Shown here one piece after another: positions 1 through 11,643 of a stretch of 64,000 bases of DNA. A model generated the notes under the pieces. It had not been told where the DNA came from. It saw only the letters and a list, made by a program, of their open reading frames with translations, and ran no database searches. A program made the translations under genes and the position numbers. How positions within the stretch are numbered: the first letter of the stretch is position 1; each line of letters starts with the position of its first letter. Source of the DNA: Rhytidiadelphus loreus (taxonomy: Eukaryota; Streptophyta; Bryopsida; Hypnales; Hylocomiaceae); contig OX344764.1 in assembly GCA_947034895.1 (NCBI GenBank), positions 71,343,348 through 71,407,347 on the forward strand. The letters are read 5' to 3'.

Positions 1-470
1 TCATTTTGCTATTTTTACCAAAAAAAGACTGCGCTTGCATTGCACCAAAAAATTCATGAAGGAAAATTTTTCCCTCTTCATAGCTTTTGCGTAAAGAAAG
101 GTCACTTTGACCCCATGTGTGCAATTGACATGATGCTATTTTTAAAAAAAACTCAATGTCAACCCTTTTAGTGTTAGTAGACCTCCAACATGTCCAACTT
201 GTGGCTTCAAATTTGCATTTTTGGGTCATTGATAGAACTAAAACCCTCCAAAATGGCCAAGGTAGACATCCAATCAGGGGCAGATTAAAAATAGTAAACT
301 AATTTTTTTTAAATTTAAAAATTTAATCCAGGGCTGTAACTTTAGCATCTACCTTCATTCCAAATTTCATGCCAAATGGACAAACAACGCAAAAGTTATG
401 AGCAAAAAGTCAATTTTTAAGGATAAGGGGACAAGAAATAGGACAAGTGTTTCTTGCAATCACCCATTTA
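1..470. repeat. AT-rich repeat-derived DNA, no gene
   Basis: No coding potential is visible. The text resembles the old ~0.9-kb repeat family found elsewhere in the window (phrases such as 'aaaagttatgagcaaaaagtcaattttt'-like runs). It ends near 450-470 with a reverse-oriented GGGTGATTGCAAGAAACAC motif, which is also a terminus motif of the fold-back repeat near 52.85 kb. Confidence 0.35.
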
Positions 471-1377
471 GGTATTCAAATCCAAAGGCTATCAAGTTCC
501 CCACCTGAACGTGAAATCAAATATCATCGAATTCTATGAGATGGAAGTCGATCTCTGCCGATTTCTCCATACTGCAAGAACACAAAACATGATGTTAGTG
601 ACATATTTTGATACACATTTATCATCCAAAGCTCACTAAATAAGATATACTTCAAATGGCCCAAACCTCCAAAAAATGTCAAAATGCTTCAGTACGATTC
701 TCGAATTGCTCTAATCTTCAGCTCAAAAGTCTAGCAAAATATTACAAACGCTTTGTCCTCCTCAATTTCTGAGGCTAATCGATTGGCAAAAGATCATACG
801 AGTTTGGTAGTCTTGATTTTCTATTACACAAAGCTCACAAGCAACTTCTTCAGATTGCCAAAACCTCCACAGTAGTCCAAATCTCGAATTGCTCTAACAG
901 CCTGATCAAATGTCCAGCAAAACGTTATACAAAGTGCTAAAGGCCACTAATCGATCAGCCAAAGATCATAGAAATTCTAGTAATCTACATTTTGAAAGCC
1001 TGGACACGATCCACGGACCCAACACTCACAAGAGAGGTAGCCGAATGACATTGTCCTGGGATTAAAACCTAAAACCGATCCCTCTCAGATCGAATTCCTC
1101 GTGTCCAGCTCAGAGCAAGAAATCGGAAAAAAAGAAGGAAACGATAACCAGGAGAAATGAAACTCACGTGCGAAGACGATTTTGAAAGATTTGTTGCAGG
1201 ACCCGAGAGGGCCCTTACCAGAAGAATCATTTTCTCTCCTCTCGACCGAAATGCTCCGTTCAGGTCCTCACTCCGAACCCCCAGACCACGCAAAGCTCAC
1301 CGTAAGCTCCACTTTTCCGTAAGCAGCAGGATTAGAGAAACAATAGAAATTCTTCGATAAGCAAATCTAAGGCAAAA

Positions 1378-1512
1378 ATGGTTTCCGCTTGCAATAACGC
1401 ATGCTGGCGGTGCGTATCCCCACTTCCGCTTCGCTTCGACTACTATGGAGCTCGTGCTTCCCGCTTTGAAGAAGCCCATTCCCGTCAGATCTCTTGCCCG
1501 TCGTCAGTAAAG
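1378..1512 (+). other. possible first coding exon, unidentified
   Basis: The stretch 900-1510 is less AT-rich than its surroundings. An ATG at 1378 opens 45 codons rich in Ser, Arg and Cys, ending at AAG|GTACGC, a plausible splice donor at 1513. The composition would suit an organelle targeting peptide. No continuing exon was found before the MITE at 1539, so this may be a gene remnant or chance. I do not recognise a product. Confidence 0.18.
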
Positions 1513-1538
1513 GTACGCAGACCCATTATGGGAAGTAA

Positions 1539-1801
1539 GAGCATCTCCACCAATCTGTTCTGTATCCCTAAAAATTTAGGGAGAAGACCTCAGATGGGGA
1601 TGGGGATACAGAAGCTTGCATGCACCAGTTTGGAAACAAGATCTCTAGCCCAAATTTATAGAGAACTCGGTAAAAGTTGGGCCCAATTCTCTATATTCAA
1701 GCTCATATAGAGAACACGCGAGGTCTCATCCCTATAAAGTCAAGGTTGACTAGATTGAGGTCCCGAGTTTAGGAAAAGAGAACTCTCTGGTGGGGATGCT
1801 C
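1539..1801. mobile_element. MITE, PIF/Harbinger-like (263 bp)
   Basis: The ends are GAGCATCTCCACCA and, reversed, GAGCATCCCCACCA, matching 13 of 14. They are flanked by TAA (1536-1538) and TTA (1802-1804), the TWA target type of PIF/Harbinger. A second, truncated relative starts at once in the same orientation (GAGCATCCCGAGC from 1808) and carries its own fold-back near 1825-1890. No coding capacity is present. Confidence 0.6.
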
Positions 1802-2039
1802 TTATAAGAGCATCCCGAGCAGTGTCTTTCCTTTCCCTATCTCCATCGGGATGAAGGGGAGCACAGATGGGGATAGGAAAGAGAATTTTTCACTCGTAGT
1901 TTCCTAAATTTTCAACTTATTGCTAAATAGAGGTAGGGAGAAGTCAAAAGGGAACTATAGAAATAGTAACAAGGCCAAATGAATAATACTTCCACAAACC
2001 AATGAAGCACAACTCATCTTGGAAAGGTGGACCCAATTA

Positions 2040-3340
2040 TACAAACTTTTTTTTTCCAAAATTTAACCTTATGGATGTTTAAAGAGCTTACTTATTAGTA
2101 TGCAAACCAATTTTGAATGCAAAATTGCATAAGTTGTGAGATTATAACAAGAGAAATGTATGATTTTATTTTAATTATGTCGCCCCTCCCTACAATGTTT
2201 GAGAAATTTGCATATATGAGTTTTGGGATATTGGAGGTGACATAAACAACTAAGAACTGTATTAGTACACTAAAATGCATTTTCAAGAAACTTAAGTTCA
2301 AATGAAGAGCTATCAAACTCATTATACAATTCACTTTGCAATTGTTGAAATGCAATTTTTTTATAAGTAGAAATCACAAATAATTCCAAATCAACACTTG
2401 CATGTTTAAATTTTCAATAGCAAAAATCATGAAAACACTTTACTCCTTCCATTGGGACCATTTTCAAAACAAATGGATATGCACAATTTTTAAAACTTCA
2501 AATCAAGTGAAATTTGCAAACTTTGTTCAAAGTTGGAAAATGAAGTAAAATTGGCAAGCTTTACTCTTCACTAATTGTACATATATGTGTTAGAGAACGT
2601 CTCAAAAATCAAATATATACCTTTTTCAGTGAAAAACAAAAGATTCCAATAGTTAAACCCTAAGTGCCTTGGGAAGTGCCTAAGCCTTTTCAAGTGTGTT
2701 TTTCCTATGGAGAAAGAGCATGGGCTTATAGTTATCTCCATTGAAGCAAATTGTGTTTTTTCAAAATTTATCCGTTTGGATGTTTAAAGAGCTTCCTTAT
2801 TAGTATGCACACCAAATTTGAGTGCAAAATTGCATAAGAGTTGTGACATTATAACAAGAAAAATGTATATTTTTTATTTTTAGAATGTTGCCTTTTTCCA
2901 CAATGTTTTAGAAATTTGCACATAAAAGCAAATTTGCACAATGTTTTTTGGGAATGGAGGTGACATGAACAACGACAAATTGTGTTAGCACACTAAAATG
3001 CACTCTCAAAAAACTTAATATCACTTGAAAAGCTATTAAACTCATTACACAATCCACCTTGCAATTTTTTTTATAAGTATAAATCAGAAATAATTCCAAA
3101 TCGACACTTGCTTGTTTAAATTTTCAATGGTGAAAATCATGAAAACACTTTATTCTTTCTTTTAGGACCATTTTCAAAGCAAATAGATAAGTGCAAGTTT
3201 TTAGATCTCAAATCAAGTGAAATTGTTCAAAGTTGAAAAATGAAGTAAAATTAGCAAGCTTTACTCTTCCTCTAATGGACATGAATGGCTTTGAAGACCT
3301 CTCAACAATCAAATATGTACCTTTTCTAGTGAAAAATGAA
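2040..3340. repeat. two tandem copies of a dispersed AT-rich repeat (R family)
   Basis: Two related segments lie about 705 bp apart, for example 'ggatgtttaaagagctt' at 2073 and 2778. Both contain text on 'gtgcctaagcctt', 'gcatgg/gcttatagtta' and 'gtgcaaaattgcataag'. Relatives occur inside the giant element at about 34.86-35.30 kb (reverse), 38.71-38.90, 40.13-40.47 and 41.59-41.95 kb. Short ORFs here are not gene-like. Confidence 0.6.
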
Positions 3341-3369
3341 AGTTTTCAATAGTTAACCCTAAAAATTGC

Positions 3370-3660
3370 CTCCCAAAATTTTTTAAATGGTCAAACAAAT
3401 TTAATCGCCCACTACAAAATGAGCCTGAAATTTCAGATCGACCATATTTGGTCACCCAGGCATTTAGGGGTTAAACTTCAAAACTATCTGTAAATCTTTT
3501 TTAAATGGTCAAAGGAATTTAACTACCCACACCAAAATGAACCTAAAATTTTAGATTAACCATATATATGGTTGATAGGATAGTTAGGATTTTAAGATGT
3601 ACATGTATTTTTAGACAATGCACTCAAAAATGTTCTTTTAGGGGTTAAATGTAGCCCTTG
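3370..3660. repeat. local ~118-bp direct duplication between GGGGTTAA motifs
   Basis: The text beginning 'ttaaatggtcaaa' occurs at about 3383 and 3501 and continues in parallel for some 90 bp. TTAACCC (about 3352) and TTTAGGGGTTAA motifs (about 3468 and 3642) are the terminal motifs of the TTAA-flanked element family described at 20-23 kb, so these are probably degraded fragments of it. Confidence 0.4.
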
Positions 3661-4706
<1,046 letters not shown>

Positions 4707-4919
4707 CTGCATGAAGAAAATATCACAATTCTGAAATATATGTATTTAATTCATTAGAAATGGAATTTTTATTTTTTTCTCTGAAATTTTCACAAAACAT
4801 AAGTCTAAAGAGTAGCTTTAGGATCCAACAATTTTCATAATTTTTGACTGGATAGTTAAAAAGTTATTGTATGATATGTAGTTTTCATTGCTTGATGGGT
4901 AATCCGAGCAACAAAAAAA

Positions 4920-5560
4920 TCTTTTTTTTAAATCACTTAAAAAAAATTGAAATTGGTTTCTAGATTTCTATATATATGGAAAGCTTTGAATCATTTGAGT
5001 TTAATTAATGAGATGAAAGTTATGCAGAGTTTTAGTTGTGGGTAGTTTACAGGTAGTTATGAAATCTCTACTCTAAAATAAACTTTGAAGTCCTTTATTT
5101 AACTCAATTTTTAATATTTTTGAAAAAAAATAAAACATTTGGTGTACAATGTTTATTACAACATTACAACCATTGGAATTGTCATTTTTCAATTCCATAA
5201 GTAAATGATTAACAATTTAGTATTTTGAATGATTCTATACTTCTTTCTACTTACCTTATTTTTCCTATACGTTGTACAATTCCAAATGATCTAATTTTTT
5301 TCAAGAAATGTAACCAACTTGCCTTGAAGAATGAATCCAAAGAGTTACAACCATTTTGGACATTTTTTCATAATGATCTGACCTTGTGAAGTGCAGCTGC
5401 TTGGATTTTTTGCAAGGGTAAAAAAAAGTATTCTTGTCACTTCAAATGCTACTATCTTGCAATCTACATGGTGTAAATTTCTGAAATTTTTTCCACATCT
5501 TTTTAAAACAACGTACTACAAGATCCTACATTTACAAAAGAGAAGACATGAAATGTCCTT
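4920..5560 (+). repeat. decayed copy of the ~0.9-kb TTAA/CCCC element family
   Basis: The text parallels 22305-22860 and 58690-59250: 'ctctaaaataaactttga', then 'caaccattgg', then 'gtgcagctgc', then a 'gcaatc(t/c)ac' segment. Its own termini are not intact. Confidence 0.55.
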
Positions 5561-6765
5561 TAACCTTAGGAAGTATTTGGTGGATGACAAAGAATCCTTC
5601 TATGTAAGATAGAAGTGCAGATGTTCATCTTTAGAATTTTGTGTGAAAAGCGGAGGTCTTGTATAATAGTTTGACCTCCAAAGTGCACTCTTTGAGTTTT
5701 TATAAGCAACTTAAATGAGTTCACATGTTTCCCAAGAGAATGATTTCCAAAGGGCTAACGCTTTTTTTTTCTGTTTTTTTTTGAAGCAAAAGAGGCAAGC
5801 CCATTGCTTGCAGATCAATTTCTGATCCCCTCGTGAATCACGTGTCCTGTCCAGCTTCTAACTTTGTTCAGTGATGAGTTGAGGGACACTGTCGTTTCTC
5901 TCAGTCTTCTGTCAACCTTTACTAGACTGTATTGTACGTACTCCACTCAGGTTCGGCACGACTGGAGGGCCATTGGAAACCGTCTGCTATCTGATCGGTA
6001 GTGTACCCATCTCATGTAAGGAAAATGTGACGCTTTTTGGTACATACTTGACTGGGTTCTTTTGAAGTTTTTTGGCATGATGCAAGTGAGTATCCTTATC
6101 CATCCTCCATGAGCATGATTCACACATCTTCTGCTCCGACACATTTCAACAATCCTGAAGGATATGTATGGCAGGATATTCTTTTTCTTCTTTAAGTGGG
6201 GGATCTCAAAAAAATTAGCCGAGTCTATCAATTCTGGCAACTTTTGTTAAATAAGTTTGTTATTAAAGTAGTACCATAGGATTTCTGGTGAAGTACAGTA
6301 AAACAAATCCTCAACAAAGTTGCTTATAAGGAGTTGGTTAAATATTCACAGTTTTCTCATTAAATTTCCTTACAGGCAGGTTGCTGTAGAAATCTGACAC
6401 TAGAACTGTTGCAGGGAACAGCCAGCTTTGTCATTGGTCAAACATGGCACGCACCTTCTACTGTAGGCCCTCTAAAGTTAGACCATCTGTATCATAAAGG
6501 GGCAGGAACTTGAGCTCTCGCAAGTGCGTATGTCTTTCAGGCGATAAGTTAGCACTGCAGCTCCTAACTCTCACCTCCAACTGCTGCTTCAATGGCCATG
6601 GTGAGCTCGTTCTCTTCATTTCGTGCAGTTTTAGACCTCCTCGTAGTAAGGGAAAGAAATTAAGTCTTCAATGTTCATGTTGAATCCTCATGAAGATTAT
6701 GCAATGCTTGGAGTTTTTTGGAGGTCGCAATGTTGTTGCAATCAAACAATTTCACACTGATGTAA
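5561..6765. other. upstream region of the acid phosphatase gene
   Basis: No confident gene. Base composition rises from about 5.8 kb, and promoter or 5' exon sequence of the downstream acid phosphatase is expected here. A short ORF from ATG 6592 (MAMVSSFSSFRAV...) could supply the missing start codon by splicing, but no clear donor/acceptor pair was found. Confidence 0.3.
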
Positions 6766-9216
6766 TCTTCGTTGCCATGGCAGGCGACAGTATTGCCCAC
6801 CTCGGTAGTTGGAATCAGGGTCCGTGCAATTTCGTTGTTAGCTCTGGCAATCTTGTTTCGGTGTGCAGACAGTAGGGAGGCTCCATTTCGAGACTCACTG
6901 GACAACAACACTAGAGCCACATGTGGGAGTTTCTTCTACAACAGCCAAGTTAACAACGATCAGGTATTGACCTCAAGCATCTTGTCAGAAACTAATCACT
7001 TCTAAACAGTGATCGCAAGTGCTGCGAATTTCATAATGCGCTTCTGTTGCTGAAATTGCTGCTAAATGTGTCAAAAAAATCAAATTAAGCACTGCTATTC
7101 ACGTATTTTGTAGGTAAGATAAATTCCTGGTAGAAGTTTGCATAGGTTAGCCACATTTGTGAACTCTGCTTCGAAGTGGAGATGCTCTGTTACATGAAAG
7201 ATCGTAAGTTCTGTGACAGAAGAAGCTCAAACAGAACCAGCAAGTGATACAGTCCATAGCGGGCGCAATTACTTCTCCTGTTTGGGCAAAACCAAAATGT
7301 AAATTTATGGCTGGTAGGCATGTCAGTACACTTAACTTAACCTCCCTTTTGACATGCTTGTTTAGAAGCAAGTTTTCATGTCTACTTGGGGGATAAGTAC
7401 ATAAGTACATTTTGATTTTGCCTTCCCAGAGTAATGGCTTTCTAGTCGCCCTAAGGAATTCATAACTCCGCCTTGTAGGGTAAGCGCGTCACTCCATTGA
7501 TAAGAGAGCCGAGTAAGCTCATGTCTCCGTGAGCTAACACTGGTGGAGTCACAAGATGAAGTAGCTTATATCCTATGTAAAGAACTGAGGAAATTACAGC
7601 TTGGTTTTGGGATCTTTTGGTACGTACACAAAGTTTAGCTTACAATTGTTTCAAAGGCTATGATGCTGCAATGCTCCTGTGAGTGAAGTTATGCCCGGTA
7701 AACTTCACTCAAAATGCAATTTAATTTCATAGTATTTTAAAGTAGAATTATTGGATTGGATTGCAGGGATGGACAACGGTCCCGGAGGAGTGCGTGGACG
7801 GTGTCGGTGCTTATATGGAAGGATCTCAGTTTAACGCGGACGCTGAGGGAGTAACCCAAGCTGCTCTAAGCTTTTTGGAATCCCTCAAACCGGAAGGGGA
7901 CGGCAAAGATGTGGTGGTGTTCGACATTGACGAGACTTCTCTCTCCAATCTGCCTTACTACCGGAATCACAAATATGGGTGAGTCTGGGCTACACGAATG
8001 GAAACATGGACTGCTTAGATCTGGGAAATCTCCAGAAAAAAACGATCACAAGGAGATGCACAATTTAGTGTCACGTAGGTGTTTTGGGGGGGTCGTTTTC
8101 CTTGAATGTCTAAGTGGATATGTCCACTAGCGCTACCTACATGTTGTATGAGTTGTTTTCCTTCCTCTTCATATCCAATGCTTATTTGCCAACTCTAAAA
8201 AGATGAATCCATTGAGAGGCTAAGTATGCACTAGATAGGCTTGCAAGCTTGACATAGGAGATTGTCTTTGGGAGGGTTGTTGGAAACACAATAATGCCAA
8301 TTCATTTCATTGAATTTTTGAACATTTAGTTATGTATCTTTGTAATTGTTCAAGGGACTTACATAACATTCTTTAGAAACTAGTGAATTTCAGTCCTTAA
8401 AACATTGTTGAAGCACCCAAAAAATATAGGCTCAAAGGAAGAATCATCCTTTTGTGAATGAAGGAAACGTACCCACTTCCTCCTTTTGAAAGCACATTCA
8501 TTAAGAGATTTGAATTAATTTTTTTTAAAGTTAAGTGGGAGGTTCCTAGCTTGGTTAAGAATGTTATGTATCAAGTTAATTGTAATCAACCAAATTAACA
8601 AGAGATTGACATAATTGCTGCAAAATTAACTAAAGATTTGGCATTTCTCAGATTGCACTTGTGTTTGCAGAGGGGAGCTCTACAACAATACCGCATTTAA
8701 TTTGTGGGTGGATGAAGGGAGAGCCCCTGCAGTGCCGGCCATCCTCCAACTCTTCAATGCTTTGAAAGCGGCCAACTTTGGCATTGTGTTCTTGACTGGG
8801 CGATCAGAGAGTCAACGGGCCATCACTACAAAAAATCTCGAGTGGGCTGGTTACAAGGGTTGGATCCAACTTATTCTCAAGTAAGCATGCACTTCTTCGC
8901 AACTTGATTCCTGGCTTGCAACTTATGGACGTTGAGGATTAATAGTGTCCGATGAATGGTTTTAGTCAAGAGAACTGTAGAAATAAAGAATGCATCAACT
9001 TATTTGTATTGGTGGTGTGTTATGTATACTTGTGTTAGATCTCCCGAAGAAGGTGGCACCACAGCTGTTGTATACAAGTCGAAAAAGCGGACGGAGCTTA
9101 GTGCCCAAGGCTATCATATCTACAGTAGTGTGGGTGATCAGTGGAGCGACATTACAGGACCCTATGTTGGTAATCGCACATTCAAAGTTCCCAATCTCAT
9201 GTACTTTATAGCATAG
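6766..9216 (+). CDS. HAD-superfamily class-B acid phosphatase (VSP-like), 4 visible exons
   Basis: Predicted secreted or vacuolar phosphomonoesterase of the plant acid phosphatase / vegetative storage protein family. Exons: ~6766-6963, 7767-7978, 8671-8880 and 9039-9216; all junctions are GT-AG and the phases agree. Exon 1 encodes a hydrophobic, signal-like stretch (VRAISLLALAILF) and the family's Cys-xxx-NN segment. HAD motifs are all present: motif I FDIDET, motif II FLTGRS, motif III lysine in YKSKK, motif IV GDQWSD. The C-terminus FKVPNLMYFIA is typical. Unlike many VSPs, both motif-I aspartates are kept, so the enzyme is probably active. The oddity is exon 1: the frame opens after a TAA at 6763 and has no ATG, so the start must come from an unseen upstream exon or the gene is 5'-damaged. 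The 692-bp intron 2 is AT-rich. Confidence 0.85.
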
Positions 9217-11348
9217 GACTGAAGCTTAGGGTCTTTGCATGATCAATTGCATCTGGACAAATATTGGATACCTCTTTGTCAAACTTGATTTTCAAAATAC
9301 CCATTTTTTGGTTTTTTGATATATTAAACAAACAAAATAAAGTTGCAACATGCATCGCATCAACTTAAACCCACGGTCGCTGATATATATGCTCAGATGA
9401 GGGAGACTCACTTCTGTAGCACAATAGGAAAGTTCTGAGTAGTCGGAAGGTGAACAATCGCAGGAGAACGAGATGTCTGTGACTTGTACGTGTCGTATCC
9501 TGGGATCGAATTTTTGAGTCAAATATTCTGTAACAGTCAACGCAGATTGCGTTGACTTTTCGAGTATTCAACCTATATCGTAACTTGTGTCTGCATCATA
9601 CATCGGAAACTTGGGCCTGCATCATGCGTCGTTGCTGATCGGGTAACGGGGGTCACTTTCTTGGGTCGGAAACTGATGACTGTAGCTTAAAATTAAAATT
9701 AACTGGTTCAAAACATGGGTCCTTGAACATGCACCGCAACATGTATCGCATCAAAGATGACGGAATCTGAGCTTAGGGCGGAAGTGAAGGTTAGTGTGGC
9801 TGGCACTACTGCGATGTAATATCGTGGTGTAAGTTACGCGGCGCTGCTGAATCTTGTTAACTGCTAGCTTTCCAGTTTCTCTGAAGTGCGACCTATACGT
9901 TACCAAGCTTACGGTGTGTTCTTTATACCAATTGGGTGTCTTGAACAAGGTTCTTGAGCAATCAGGAGCTTCTAAAGTAAATGGTATCACAGCTCTCGGG
10001 CAATTGCGTTACGGTATGTCTCGGTTTCTTGTGTCGGAAGCTGCGGGCCGGGGTGGGAACTTTCATCACGAACTTAATTTCATGTGTCAGATGTTGGTAT
10101 TGAGCTAGGGTTAAAATACATTCGAGTGCAGGTGATAGTCGAGTCAGTGTTGGCGTAGTGAGTATGATATGATTAAAGTATTGAGTTCACTCAGTTTAGT
10201 AGGAAAGCTGATCGCTGGGATTTGATACAGTGCCATGTAATGGATGGGAGCTGGGATGATTTTGGTGTTTTTTTATTACAGACTTCTGCTTCACATGCAG
10301 GAGCACCAGAAATTCTGTCGTGCATTCCTATTTCTTCGCGCTGGTCCTTGGCTTCAGCTAACTTTCGATTATTATAGTGCGCGGATCGGAGCATGGGTCG
10401 ATCGTTGCGGTTTATTGGGGTCCCTGCCATTGCCGAGAGTTTGTCATGTCGAGATGGTGTCGACAACTGTTTTGGGCAATTTCGTTAAAATGGCGGTATT
10501 CCATGTGCCATTTTCAGACCGTCCGGTCTGAACTGTCAAAGTGACATCTGGGACTTGTATAGATTTAGAAATCTAGGACTAGTATAGTTTTCAAAACGCG
10601 TGATCTGAATTGTAAAAATGACATTTAGCAGGAGTGTAGATTTCAGACATCCAGAAAACATATATATTTCAAACATCTAAGAAAGTTGTACATTTCAGAC
10701 CGCCCTGTTTGAACCGTAAAAACTGTCAAAGTAGAGGAATCGTGGTAGATTTTGCGTGGTGTCCCTTCTCAGCTGAAATGAGTGAATTTACCTCAGTCAA
10801 CCCTCACCTAACTCCTAAAGGACCTAGGCACGTTTGGAGCAGAAATTGCCTTTTTTTAGGGTAGTGAGAAATATGAAAAATAGAAGTTTCTTTTAAAAAT
10901 TCAATGGTACAAATTTGCAATAGAGCACCCAGGCATGTGGAGATGGATCTGCTGTAAGCTTACTTGTCTCAGCCACAGTGTCGTTGCGGATAATTTACAA
11001 TACTGCCTAGATACCGCTATACACTGAAGTTTGCACTCTTTTCTCGTCCCAGTCTTGAATCTTCATGGACTTGTAGTCAGATATTGTATCTATAACTGAT
11101 TGGCGAATTTCCACCTCTCAAATTAGAGTTGATGTACAGTACATGGGTTGCCGAGGGTGTGACTACCTTAAAACGAACTCTGACTGTACTCTGCGTGAAT
11201 ATATGCTCTAAGATCGACCTCTTCAACATGAGCTTAAATTCTGAAAACGACAATCCGAAATATCACATCCGAATTATCCTGCACACCTACCACACTTCAG
11301 CACGCAAGTCCTGCATGTGTACGTTCAGACTTTATCAGAGTATGATGA
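9217..11348. other. intergenic region with possible LTR-retroelement remnant
   Basis: No full gene seen. At about 9982-9996 the text GGTATCACAGC differs by one base from the common plant retroelement primer-binding start TGGTATCAGAGC, so 9.4-10.8 kb may hold a decayed LTR element. Other structures are a perfect small palindrome (GTCAACGCA / TGCGTTGAC, 9536-9557) and AGACCG-TC-CGGTCT at about 10517-10530, whose neighbourhood is partly repeated at about 10700. Confidence 0.3.
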
Positions 11349-11450
11349 TTTCGTGACTCCATGCAGTCAGATTACCGACGTCATTGTGTGCGTATCCCAT
11401 TTCGTGACTCCAGGCAGTCAGATTATAGGCGTCATTGTGTGCGTATTCCT
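11349..11450 (+). promoter_or_regulatory. 51-bp tandem duplication with CGTCA (TGACG) motifs, UGT promoter
   Basis: Two 51-bp direct repeats start at 11349 and 11400. Each carries a CGTCA core (11379-11383 as ACGTCA, and 11430-11434), the reverse complement of TGACG bound by TGA-type bZIP factors. They lie about 200-270 bp before the UGT start codon and just ahead of a TATA-like site. A regulatory role is inferred. Confidence 0.45.
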
Positions 11451-11457
11451 CAAAGCA

Positions 11458-11464
11458 TATATAT
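11458..11464 (+). promoter_or_regulatory. putative TATA box of the UGT gene
   Basis: TATATAT lies 180 bp before ATG 11644, right after the duplicated promoter element. Plausible by position only. Confidence 0.4.
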
Positions 11465-11643
11465 CCCGTGCAGATGTTTGAGGTTGCATTCGCAAAGCTG
11501 AGAATTGAGCAATACATTAGTTGATAGCAATATCATAGTTACAGCACTTGAACATTCCCAAGGACGGCATCATCAACTTCAATTTCTTCGTTGCCCTGCT
11601 TGCAAATTCCCGCAGTTTTGCAATCATTAGTCGCAGGAGCAAG

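Noticed and set aside
5947..6240. 97-codon minus-strand frame
   Set aside because: No recognisable motif and no supporting neighbours; could be an old element remnant but unsupported.
10244..10531. 95-codon frame upstream of the UGT
   Set aside because: No domain, no splice context, composition like the surrounding intergenic DNA.
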